Shown: piece by piece, positions 1 to 5,891 of the stretch
How positions within the stretch are numbered: position 1 is the first letter of the stretch
Layout of the letters: each line of letters begins with the position of its first letter
NCBI GenBank assembly: GCA_018660305.1
Contig: JABJKO010000149.1
Coordinates: forward strand, 1 to 7,971
Direction: 5' to 3'
Length of the DNA stretch: 7,971 bases
Source of the DNA: Rhodospirillaceae bacterium
Lineage (GTDB): Bacteria > Pseudomonadota > Alphaproteobacteria > MPNO01 > UBA2964
The notes under the pieces: model-generated
What the model was told of the DNA's origin: nothing
Databases searched by the model: none
What the model saw: only the letters and a program-made list of their open reading frames with translations
Made by a program: the position numbers and the translations under genes

Positions 1-1
1 C

Positions 2-253
2 AGTCCCCAGACCACCACCAGGATCAAAAATGTCCGTGATATTGAAAGCGAGCGCATTCTCGACATGCTCTATAGCCTGCCGGACATCCCGGAATATCAG
101 TTCCGTGTGAAATGGGAGCCCCACCAGATCATCATCTGGGACAACCGCTCGGTGCAGCATTACGCGCCGCGTGATTTTTTGCCCCACCGGCGGCGCATGG
201 AACGCTACACCCTCAAAGGCGACCGGCCGTTCGGGCCCGCCTCCAAAGGATGA
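2..253 (+). CDS. TauD/TfdA-type Fe(II)/2-oxoglutarate dioxygenase, C-terminal part (5' end outside window)
   Basis: The frame is open from the first complete codon and ends in TGA, giving 83 residues of a protein whose start lies upstream of the window. TauD/TfdA enzymes are cytoplasmic and use Fe(II), O2 and 2-oxoglutarate to hydroxylate substrates such as sulfonates or aryloxyacetates, which then often fragment. The visible part holds the family's C-terminal signature: WDNR at visible residues 46-49, followed by QHYA with the distal iron-ligand histidine at 53, then an arginine cluster RRRMER (63-68) that contains the arginine expected to bind the 2-oxoglutarate carboxylate, and the usual closing GDRPFG (73-78). 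The HxD half of the iron site is off the window. The gene lies 46 bases before an MFS transporter on the same strand and probably shares its transcript. The substrate is unknown. It is clearly different in sequence from the second dioxygenase at 2741-3577. Confidence 0.9.
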   Translation, partial: SPQTTTRIKNVRDIESERILDMLYSLPDIPEYQFRVKWEPHQIIIWDNRSVQHYAPRDFLPHRRRMERYTLKGDRPFGPASKG

Positions 254-299
254 CGTAGTGCCACGTGTCATTTAAGTCTCTATCTGAATTCTTCCCGGT

Positions 300-1520
300 G
301 TGAATCCGATGATGGCGACCGATCAGGCCACACCTCTGCCATTGCGGACCCAAATGCCGGTCTATGGCACGGCGTTTTTCAGCAACAGCATCCCGGATCT
401 GGTGCTGGTGGTCATGCAGCTGTGGCTGATCAAGCTCGGTACGCCGCTGTTTGTCATCGGCCTGGTGTTCGGTGCCCGCTATGTGGGGCCTCTGCTGTTC
501 GCCATCCATGGCGGCTCCATGATGGACCGGCTGGGGACCCGCCGGGTGATGATTTTCTTCGCGGCCATCATGATCGTGGTCCCCTTCGTCTACCCCGTCG
601 CTCCCTGGGTCTCGGCCGTGGTGATTTTGCAGCTTATCAGCGGCATGGCCGATTCTCTGGGCTGGGTCGGCACACAGACCCTGACCGGCCAGGTTTTGCG
701 CGGCAATCCGACCTATACCGGGCGGCTGATATTCGCCACACGGGTCGGCACTTTTATCGGGCCGCCCGTTGCGGGGGCGGCCTGGGATCTGTTTGGCCCG
801 TGGGGCGGGTTCATATCGCTCAGCCTATGGGGTGTCGGGCTGATGGCATCAGTGTGGGCACTGCCGGCCAATGCTCTTTCGCCGCCGACCGCCGCCCCTC
901 AGCCCCTCCTGCGCGCGGTGACCCCGAGATTGACGGATTACATTGCCGCCTTCCGTTTGTTTTCCATACCGCTGATGGCGGTGGCGTTGTTCATTACCTT
1001 GCTGCGCCAGTTTGGCAGCGGTATGCAGAACTCCTTCTATGCCGTCTATATGGACGGGATCGGCATGTCGGGGACTTTGATCGGATTTCTGGTGGCGGCG
1101 ACTGGCCTTACCGGTGTCGCGGCCCTGGCGACCGGCTGGCTGGTTCAGCGCCTGAAAGAATTCAACCTTCTCATCTGGACCACCATCATCTCCATCGCCT
1201 CCATCGGGATCGTGCCGTTCTTTACCGATTTCATTCCGCTATTTATTGCCTCCAGCCTGCGCGGCGCGACTATGGCCATCAGCGTGGTGATCATCGTCTC
1301 GCTCATCGCCCGCACCGTCGGGCCGGAGGAGCAGGGCAGGGCCATGGGGCTGCGCACCACCTGCAACCAGTCGGGCAATGTCTGCATTCCCGTGGTGATG
1401 GGAACATTGGCGCACTTTTTTGGGCTCGAGGTCGCGTTCTACGCAGTTGGCGTTTTGGGCGTCGCCCTGCTGCTGATCGCCGCCCGTTGGGTACGGCGGA
1501 TCGAGACGCCGCCGGTTTAG
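300..1520 (+). CDS. Major facilitator superfamily (MFS) transporter
   Basis: This is a 406-residue inner-membrane protein of normal MFS length. About a dozen hydrophobic segments fall into two blocks separated by a polar, Pro-rich linker at about residues 191-214. The loop 2-3 motif A is clear at 71-82 (GGSMMDRLGTRR, with the conserved Asp-Arg). A motif-C-like antiporter signature, RVGTFIGPPVAG, sits at 148-159. A PEEQGRAMG stretch (342-350) lies in the cytoplasmic loop of the C-terminal half. The GTG at 300 is the earliest plausible start, but ATG codons at 309 and 312 are equally possible and no clear Shine-Dalgarno sequence precedes any of them. The gene sits between a TauD/TfdA dioxygenase and an enolase-superfamily gene only 24 bases downstream, so it probably imports (or exports) the organic acid handled by those enzymes. 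Substrate and direction of transport are inferred from context only. Confidence 0.92.
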   Translation: MNPMMATDQATPLPLRTQMPVYGTAFFSNSIPDLVLVVMQLWLIKLGTPLFVIGLVFGARYVGPLLFAIHGGSMMDRLGTRRVMIFFAAIMIVVPFVYPVAPWVSAVVILQLISGMADSLGWVGTQTLTGQVLRGNPTYTGRLIFATRVGTFIGPPVAGAAWDLFGPWGGFISLSLWGVGLMASVWALPANALSPPTAAPQPLLRAVTPRLTDYIAAFRLFSIPLMAVALFITLLRQFGSGMQNSFYAVYMDGIGMSGTLIGFLVAATGLTGVAALATGWLVQRLKEFNLLIWTTIISIASIGIVPFFTDFIPLFIASSLRGATMAISVVIIVSLIARTVGPEEQGRAMGLRTTCNQSGNVCIPVVMGTLAHFFGLEVAFYAVGVLGVALLLIAARWVRRIETPPV

Positions 1521-1544
1521 GGCGGCAGGCGAGGAGGAGAGAAT

Positions 1545-2645
1545 ATGAAAATCACCCATGTGGAACCCATGCTCATCGGCTTGCCTTACGAGCATGGTGC
1601 GCCGAAGCCGGCGCTGGGGTCCGGCGCCGTTCGCACCCTGATGGATGCGGTCTACATCCGGGTCGATACGGACGAGGGAATCAGTGGCTGGGGCGAGGCG
1701 TTCGGGTTTGGCGCCTGTGCTATCACCTTGGAGGCGGCGAAGATCGTTGTCGCGCCGTTGGCGGTGGGGCGCGATCCCGGCGATATTCCGGCCCTGATGA
1801 CCGATCTGCACCACCGGCTTCACGGTATGGCGCTCAACGGGCCGGTGCGGTTTGCCCTGTCGGGTCTCGATATCGCGCTGTGGGACATTGCCGGCAAGAT
1901 TGCCGGTGAACCCATTCATCGCCTGCTGGGCGGGGACGGCGCGCGCACTCGCATTCCCGCCTATGCCAGCCTGCTGCGGACCCAGGACCCGAGCCATGTG
2001 GCCAACATCTCCACCGAGGCCGCGTCGCGGGGCTACCGCCAAATCAAGCTGCATGAACGCACGGTGGAAGAAGTGGCGGCGGCGCGGCAAGCGGTGGGTC
2101 CGGATGTGGCGCTGATGCTCGACACCAATTGCCACTGGGGCACGAAGGAGGCGGTCGAGATGGCAAAGCGCCTGCGGGAATACGATTTGATGTGGCTCGA
2201 GGAACCGGTGTCGCCGCCGGACGATTTTGATGGGCTGAAGCGGGTCCGCCTCGAGGGGGGTATCGCGGTCGCCGCCGGTGAAAATCTGGGCACGTTCCAT
2301 GATCTCCGGCGGATAATCGAGGCCGATGCGGTTGATTTCGTCCAGCCCGATGTAACCAAGCTGGGCGGTATCACCGAAATCTGGAAGGCCGTCGAATTCG
2401 CCGCCGAGACGGGTGCGAAACTGGAACCCCATTCGCCGCTTTACGGGCCCGGGCTGATCGCCACCCAGCACATTATCGCGGCCATGAAGCAGGACGCCCT
2501 GTGCGAATATTATTTCTGCGATCTGGGTGCCAGCCCCATGGGAGATGCCATCCTGGCCAAAGATGGTTTCATGGATGTTCCCACCGGACCAGGTCTTGGC
2601 GTGGAGGTGGATTTGGATGTGATCGAACGCTACCGCATGGGATGA
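1545..2645 (+). CDS. Enolase-superfamily enzyme, mandelate racemase/muconate lactonizing type
   Basis: This 366-residue protein has the family layout: an N-terminal capping domain (about 1-125) and a C-terminal barrel. Enzymes of this family abstract the proton alpha to a carboxylate bound to Mg2+, giving racemisation, cycloisomerisation or dehydration of acid sugars. Mg2+ ligands are recognisable as Asp193 (LMLDTN), Glu219 (WLEEP) and Glu246 (AGEN). The base on one face is Lys168 in IKLHE, with His170 where mandelate racemase has a second lysine (KxH instead of KxK). On the other face an Asp269/His296 dyad appears (QPDVTK and EPHSP), followed by Glu321, the position of the mandelate racemase glutamate 317. 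The His-Asp dyad places it in the mandelate racemase subgroup, where many members are sugar-acid dehydratases. A strong Shine-Dalgarno sequence, GAGGAGGA (1531-1538), precedes the ATG by 6 bases. It probably shares an operon with the MFS gene. Substrate unknown. Confidence 0.93.
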   Translation: MKITHVEPMLIGLPYEHGAPKPALGSGAVRTLMDAVYIRVDTDEGISGWGEAFGFGACAITLEAAKIVVAPLAVGRDPGDIPALMTDLHHRLHGMALNGPVRFALSGLDIALWDIAGKIAGEPIHRLLGGDGARTRIPAYASLLRTQDPSHVANISTEAASRGYRQIKLHERTVEEVAAARQAVGPDVALMLDTNCHWGTKEAVEMAKRLREYDLMWLEEPVSPPDDFDGLKRVRLEGGIAVAAGENLGTFHDLRRIIEADAVDFVQPDVTKLGGITEIWKAVEFAAETGAKLEPHSPLYGPGLIATQHIIAAMKQDALCEYYFCDLGASPMGDAILAKDGFMDVPTGPGLGVEVDLDVIERYRMG

Positions 2646-2740
2646 TGGGTAGAATCCCGCGGCGGAATTCGCTGGTCATTGTTTTCCGGCGGGGCGTAAA
2701 ATGATGACCCTGACAAAACCGGCGCGAGCGGGAGAATAGT

Positions 2741-3577
2741 ATGGACGGTGTACGCAGCAACGATGGCTATCAGGCGCTAACGGTGACGCGCTGTAGCCCT
2801 CATATCGGCGCGGAAATCGGCAATATCGATCTGACGAGGCCGCTCAGCGATCTTGAACTTGCCGAACTGAAGCGGGCCTTTACGGAAAATCTCGTTCTAT
2901 TCTTCCGCGACCAGAAGGTCAGCTTCGACGATCATGCGCGGCTGGGCGAGTATTTCGGTACCCTTGGCCAGCATGCCGGCAAGAAGACTCACAGTAAGGA
3001 ATCGGAAGATCCGCGGGTGCGGAAGTTTCACTATGACGAAAATTCCAACGGTGAAATTTCCGGTCATGCCTGGCATACCGACCAGTCCTGCGCGCCGATC
3101 CCACCGCTGGGCAGCATCCTCTATATGCACACCATCCCGCCCAACGGCGGCGGCGATACCATCTTCGTCAGCCTGTATGCTGCCTATGACGCCCTGTCAG
3201 ACCGTATGAAGACGTACCTGGAAGGGCTCACCGCATTGCATGACGGCGTCCGAATTTTTGGTGACGGTACGCCGCGCACGGAACACCCGGTGGTCATCCG
3301 CCATCCTGAAAGCGGCAAGAAGGCGCTTTACATGAGCAGCTCGGCCGTTCGCTGGCTCGAAGGCCTTCCAAAGGGCGAGGGCAAGGGTATCGCCAAGTTT
3401 CTGAAGGAGCATTGCCGGTCGCCGGAGTTCTTTTTCCGTTTCCGGTGGGAACCCCATTCCATCGCCTTCTGGGACAATCGCTGCTGCAATCATTATGCCA
3501 TCAACGACTATCTGCCCGACGTGAGATCCGGCTACCGGGTCCAGATCGAAGGTCACGCGCCGCCGAAGCCGGCCTGA
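2741..3577 (+). CDS. TauD/TfdA-type Fe(II)/2-oxoglutarate dioxygenase
   Basis: This complete 278-residue protein is about the length of TauD and TfdA. The N-terminus carries the typical HIGAEIGNIDLTRPLSD opening (21-37), followed by LVLFFRDQ (51-58). The iron-binding triad is visible: His112 and Asp114 in HAWHTDQS, and distal His251 in WDNRCCNHYA. Thr140 in GGGDT is the usual co-substrate contact, and Arg266 is the best candidate for the 2-oxoglutarate-binding arginine. The segment after the distal histidine (LPDVRSGYRVQIEG) is less canonical than the RRMxR form seen in the upstream dioxygenase, and the C-terminus is Pro-rich and short. The ATG at 2741 is preceded by GGGAG a few bases upstream. 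It lies 95 bases after the enolase-superfamily gene on the same strand, either at the end of that operon or under its own promoter. Likely role: oxidative step in catabolism of an unidentified organic acid or sulfonate. It is not specific enough to be called tauD. Confidence 0.92.
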   Translation: MDGVRSNDGYQALTVTRCSPHIGAEIGNIDLTRPLSDLELAELKRAFTENLVLFFRDQKVSFDDHARLGEYFGTLGQHAGKKTHSKESEDPRVRKFHYDENSNGEISGHAWHTDQSCAPIPPLGSILYMHTIPPNGGGDTIFVSLYAAYDALSDRMKTYLEGLTALHDGVRIFGDGTPRTEHPVVIRHPESGKKALYMSSSAVRWLEGLPKGEGKGIAKFLKEHCRSPEFFFRFRWEPHSIAFWDNRCCNHYAINDYLPDVRSGYRVQIEGHAPPKPA

Positions 3578-3600
3578 TTGCCCTGATTGGAGGGTAACGA

Positions 3601-3612
3601 TTTTCGCGAAAA
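3601..3612. repeat. 12-base perfect palindrome between convergent genes
   Basis: TTTTCGCGAAAA is fully self-complementary and lies in the 53-base gap between the end of the dioxygenase gene (+) and the end of the Flp pilin gene (-). It could form a cruciform or be a small protein-binding site. It lacks the GC-rich stem and loop of a standard intrinsic terminator, so a termination role is not supported. Confidence 0.4.
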
Positions 3613-3630
3613 CGGGAGCCTTGGGGACGC

Positions 3631-3810
3631 TTACGGCGTCACCACGGAATCGATTGTCGTTTGCACCCTCAGAAATATATTGGCAATCGACTCGCCCAGT
3701 TCGGAAATCGAACCGACAGCTGTCACCACCAGGAGCGCGCCGATCAGACCGTATTCGACCGCCGTGGCACCAGACTCGTCTTCAATCAGATCTATCAAAG
3801 GTTGTAGCAT
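3631..3810 (-). CDS. flp: Flp/Fap-type pilin subunit
   Basis: This 59-residue protein has the architecture of Flp pilins, the small subunits of the type IVb pili assembled by Tad systems and used for tight adherence. A short leader ends in DESG (residues 11-14). The mature part then begins ATAVEYGLIGALLVV, with the diagnostic Glu and Tyr at +5 and +6 after the predicted cleavage site (Glu19, Tyr20), and continues as one hydrophobic helix. A prepilin peptidase of the TadV/CpaA type would be expected to cut after Gly14, leaving about 45 residues. The ATG at 3810 is preferred over an upstream TTG at 3873, because it gives the usual leader length and has AGGGTG 6 bases upstream. No tad/cpa assembly gene is present in the window and both neighbours are metabolic genes, so this is an isolated pilin gene. 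It needs an assembly machinery encoded elsewhere. Confidence 0.88.
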   Translation of the reverse strand: MLQPLIDLIEDESGATAVEYGLIGALLVVTAVGSISELGESIANIFLRVQTTIDSVVTP

Positions 3811-3844
3811 TCTGTTCACCCTGGGCTGACAAGCATTAACAGGG

Positions 3845-3873
3845 CTTATCCTACCCAAAAGTGGTATACGCAA
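3845..3873 (-). promoter_or_regulatory. Putative sigma-70-type promoter for the Flp pilin gene
   Basis: Read on the minus strand, a TTGCGT hexamer (3868-3873) is followed after exactly 17 bases by GATAAG (3845-3850). Upstream of it lies AT-rich DNA. A transcript would begin near 3838, leaving a leader of about 28 bases before the ATG at 3810. The match to TTGACA/TATAAT is moderate (three and four of six), so this is a prediction. No CtrA-type TTAA-N7-TTAA box was found nearby. Confidence 0.35.
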
Positions 3874-4076
3874 AATTAAATATACATTCCCGATTAAGGT
3901 GATGTTTATTTTAGTAAACCATTCCTAAAATTAATTTTAGTTCATTTATTCAGCCGGTTACTTCAGAAAATCCGGCATTATGCCCGAAATTGGCCGCGCG
4001 ACCCCGCATATTTATTTTCCAGTCAGAGTATTTTAGGTGCGCACGGCCGACACGGCACTACCTCCCGGGGGCCTGC
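3874..4076. other. AT-rich intergenic region upstream of the Flp pilin gene
   Basis: No gene was recognised here. The first 150 bases are much richer in A+T than the flanking coding DNA. They contain the perfect palindrome listed at 3925-3940 and a shorter inverted repeat, GTTTA (3904-3908) with TAAAC (3915-3919). The remaining part, next to the 3' end of the minus-strand glutathione S-transferase gene, is GC-rich and includes CTCCCGGGGG, but no stem followed by a T-run was seen on the minus strand. The region most likely holds regulatory sequence for the pilin gene and the end of the transferase transcript. Confidence 0.5.
3925..3940. repeat. 16-base perfect AT-rich palindrome
   Basis: CTAAAATTAATTTTAG is fully self-complementary, with 8-base arms and no spacer. 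It lies about 50 bases upstream of the putative pilin promoter -35 element and about 115 bases upstream of its start codon. It may be an operator for a dimeric regulator. In AT-rich DNA a chance origin cannot be excluded. Confidence 0.5.
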
Positions 4077-4721
4077 TTAAGCGGCGCTGGCGAACTGCTC
4101 CTGGACGCTCTTTTCGAAGGCCAGCAGGGTTTTGACGCTGTCACGACTCAACATACGGTCGAAATGGGCCATGACATTGGGGAACGGCGTCAGGTCCACC
4201 TCGAATTGCCTGGCGCGGCGCTGGCACCAGAAGAAATGCGCGTCGGGCGCGGTGAAGTGGTCGAAAAAATAGTCGCGCCCGGCCAGCCGTTCATCGGCGA
4301 TCCCGAACAGTTCCGCCAGCGCCCCTGAGGCCTTCTCGCGGACGCTCTCATCGGCGCCCGGCGCGTCGCATACTTTCGCCGGGTTGTTGATGCGGGCCAG
4401 ATAGGGGTGAATACCGCCGGAGCACCATGACAACAGGGACACCGCCTGAAGCCGCTGCCAGGGATCCTGGGGCAGGATGTTGGCCTCCGGGTGCCGGTCG
4501 GCGATCCAGCTCTGGATGGCAACGCTTTCGGTAAGCGTTTCGCCATCCACCATGAGCAGCGGCACCTTGTGTTTCGGATTGATCGCCATGTATTCGGGTG
4601 TCATGTGCTGCTGCTTGCGGAAGTTCAGCGGCCGCACTTCGAATTCGGCCTTCGCTTCGGTAAGCGAAATATAGGGGGCAAGCGCGCAGGTGACGGGCGC
4701 GTAGTAAAGGACGATTTCCAT
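4077..4721 (-). CDS. Glutathione S-transferase family protein (beta-like, Cys-type)
   Basis: This 214-residue cytosolic protein has the two-domain transferase fold. The N-terminal thioredoxin-like domain starts MEIVLYYAPVTCALAPY, with Cys12 where bacterial beta-class enzymes place their active-site cysteine ahead of a LAP motif. The cis-proline VPLL is at 53-56, and the glutathione-binding ESVAIQ (Glu65, Ser66) follows. The helical C-terminal domain contains a TAPD capping motif (157-160), the usual (S/T)xxD helix cap of this fold. Family members conjugate glutathione to electrophiles or act in reductive detoxification, but substrate cannot be predicted. The ATG at 4721 has CGGGAGA (4727-4733) just upstream. 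It is transcribed divergently from a second transferase gene at 4941, with 219 bases between them, so the two may share regulatory sequence. Confidence 0.9.
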   Translation of the reverse strand: MEIVLYYAPVTCALAPYISLTEAKAEFEVRPLNFRKQQHMTPEYMAINPKHKVPLLMVDGETLTESVAIQSWIADRHPEANILPQDPWQRLQAVSLLSWCSGGIHPYLARINNPAKVCDAPGADESVREKASGALAELFGIADERLAGRDYFFDHFTAPDAHFFWCQRRARQFEVDLTPFPNVMAHFDRMLSRDSVKTLLAFEKSVQEQFASAA

Positions 4722-4940
4722 TGGTGTCTCCCGGGTGTGAAAATACTAAAGGGACGATCGCCGTCCGAATTCCCGTCCATATTAGAGGATGCGGGCGTTG
4801 CCTGGCCAGTGCCTGTGACCCGAAATTGGGGCGAAATGGGTCGGTTGATGTTCCGGATCTGACAGGCCGGTTGCGTTGGGCTAGACTGATGTTCCGCGAT
4901 CCGTTGTCATTATAAGAAAATTATTTGGAGATTATGGGGA
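4722..4940. other. Divergent intergenic region between two glutathione S-transferase genes
   Basis: This stretch has no gene and should carry the promoters of both flanking genes. It contains an inverted repeat, GGACG (4752-4756) with CGTCC (4762-4766), near the minus-strand gene. It also contains two direct copies of TGATGTTCCG (4846-4855 and 4887-4896), 41 bases apart, each followed within one base by GAT. An AT-rich stretch (about 4904-4936) lies just before the plus-strand gene. No promoter with good spacing was found. The repeated decamer is a candidate regulator-binding site, but weakly supported. Confidence 0.4.
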
Positions 4941-5735
4941 ATGCTCGAGCTCTATCATTTTGACAGATCGACCGCCGCCCAGAAGGTTCGCCTCGCGCTG
5001 GCCGAAAAGGGGTTGGAGTGGGAAGGCCATTACATAAATACCGGTTTCGACAAGCGTGACCAGCACGATCCCAACTATCTCAAGATCAACCCCCGAGGGG
5101 TGGTGCCGACGCTGGTGCATGACGGAAAGGTGATCCGTGAATCCAACGTCATCCTCGAATATCTCGAAGATGCCTTTCCCGAGCATCCCCTGCGGCCCGC
5201 CGATCCCTATGAACGGGCCGAGATGCGATTGTGGACCAAGAAGATAGATGAGGGGGTGCATGTGGATAGCCGCACGGTGGGGCAATGCGTCGCCATGCGG
5301 TTTGGCAGCCTCGAGGCAGATCCGGCGGTGGTGCGGAAACATTATGAGGACATGCCTGAAGTGGTCCGGCGCAAGAACGATCTGGTGAATAATGAAACGG
5401 GTGTGGAGTCGCCGCTGCTCCCCGACGCCATCGGGACTTTTAAGACATTGTTTCACGATATCGAAGCGGCGCTGGCCAATGGCGAGTGGCTGGTGGGCAA
5501 TATGTTTTCACTGGCCGACATCTCCATGGTTGTTTATGTCAACCGCCTGACGTCTTTTCAGATGGCGCCGCTGTGGGATGCTCTCGTCAGGCTCAAGGAT
5601 TGGAATGAGCGCATTTCCAGGCGGCCAAGCTATGTCACCGCGGTAAGCGAATGGGGCGATACCACGTCGCAGAAACGCATTGAGCTTGGCAATCAGGCCT
5701 TTCCCAAAGTAAAGGCGCTCTGGGATGCGGCGTAA
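4941..5735 (+). CDS. Glutathione S-transferase family protein (Ser-type)
   Basis: This 264-residue protein is longer than the usual 200-230. The N-terminal thioredoxin-like domain has Ser10 in the DRSTAAQKVRLAL segment as the likely glutathione-activating residue, the cis-proline VVPTL (54-58), and RESNVILEYLE (66-76) with Glu67 and Ser68 for glutathione binding. The C-terminal helical domain has the SLADIS capping motif (190-195). Extra length comes from a charged insertion at about 120-160 in the helical domain and a tail of about 25 residues after the last conserved helix. The ATG at 4941 has GGAG (4927-4930) ten bases upstream, with GGGGA directly abutting the start. It is divergent from the Cys-type transferase at 4077-4721; the two are only distantly similar, so this is not a recent duplication. 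The substrate is unknown. Confidence 0.9.
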   Translation: MLELYHFDRSTAAQKVRLALAEKGLEWEGHYINTGFDKRDQHDPNYLKINPRGVVPTLVHDGKVIRESNVILEYLEDAFPEHPLRPADPYERAEMRLWTKKIDEGVHVDSRTVGQCVAMRFGSLEADPAVVRKHYEDMPEVVRRKNDLVNNETGVESPLLPDAIGTFKTLFHDIEAALANGEWLVGNMFSLADISMVVYVNRLTSFQMAPLWDALVRLKDWNERISRRPSYVTAVSEWGDTTSQKRIELGNQAFPKVKALWDAA

Positions 5736-5787
5736 GAACGGAATTTTGCCACTCGCTTACAAATTTCTTTATTGAAAGGGATATGAA

Positions 5788-5887
5788 ATGCCAGATCCGA
5801 AAATTGTCGGCCCCGATGACGGAAACCTCTATCGGCGCGCCAATGACATGTTCGTCAAAGTCACTTCGGGTGATACCGCCGGCGCTC
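5788..5887 (+). pseudogene. Truncated 5' remnant of a probable cupin-domain gene
   Basis: A good ribosome-binding site (AAAGGG, 5775-5780, 7 bases before the ATG) starts a reading frame whose first 33 residues look like a genuine N-terminus: MPDPKIVGPDDGNLYRR, then NDMFVKVTSGDTAGA. This opening resembles that of small single-domain cupin proteins, which continue into a beta barrel with metal-binding histidines. Here that continuation is absent. After about codon 33 the frame runs on to 6105 as Ser/Pro/Arg-rich sequence that is merely the complement of the opposite-strand gene ending at 5892. The gene therefore seems to have lost its 3' part by a deletion or rearrangement with a breakpoint near 5880-5890. 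The cupin assignment rests on family recall of the N-terminal pattern and is moderate; the truncation is well supported by the sudden change in composition. Confidence 0.55.
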
Positions 5888-5891
5888 CGTG

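Noticed and set aside
260..275. CACGTG-centred imperfect palindrome before the first MFS gene as an operator
   Set aside because: Only 10 of 12 positions are symmetric, there is no promoter context, and such six-base palindromes are common by chance.
422..1909. A 495-codon plus-strand open frame overlapping the MFS and enolase-superfamily genes
   Set aside because: It is rich in Arg/Gly/His/Pro with no family motifs and is the out-of-frame reading of two genes that show clear membrane segments and catalytic residues.
1239..2471. A 410-codon minus-strand open frame
   Set aside because: It is the complement of the enolase-superfamily gene and the MFS 3' end. Its Arg/His/Gln-rich composition is typical of antisense reading in GC-rich DNA.
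2675..2702. Possible promoter (GTCATT ... TAAAAT) ahead of the second dioxygenase gene
   Set aside because: The -35 match is poor and better-looking hexamers nearby have 12-base spacing, which is too short. A separate promoter is possible but not shown.
3626..3640. GACGC-TTACG-GCGTC hairpin as a terminator for the pilin or dioxygenase gene
   Set aside because: The stem is only 5 base pairs, it overlaps the pilin stop codon, and no T-run follows on either strand.
3587..3839. Two overlapping plus-strand open frames across the pilin gene
   Set aside because: The minus strand here encodes a textbook Flp pilin, and the plus-strand readings are Ser/Arg/Pro-rich without recognisable features.
3876..3897. 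CtrA-type binding box upstream of the pilin gene
   Set aside because: The two TTAA elements are 14 bases apart, not 7, and the flanking bases do not fit.
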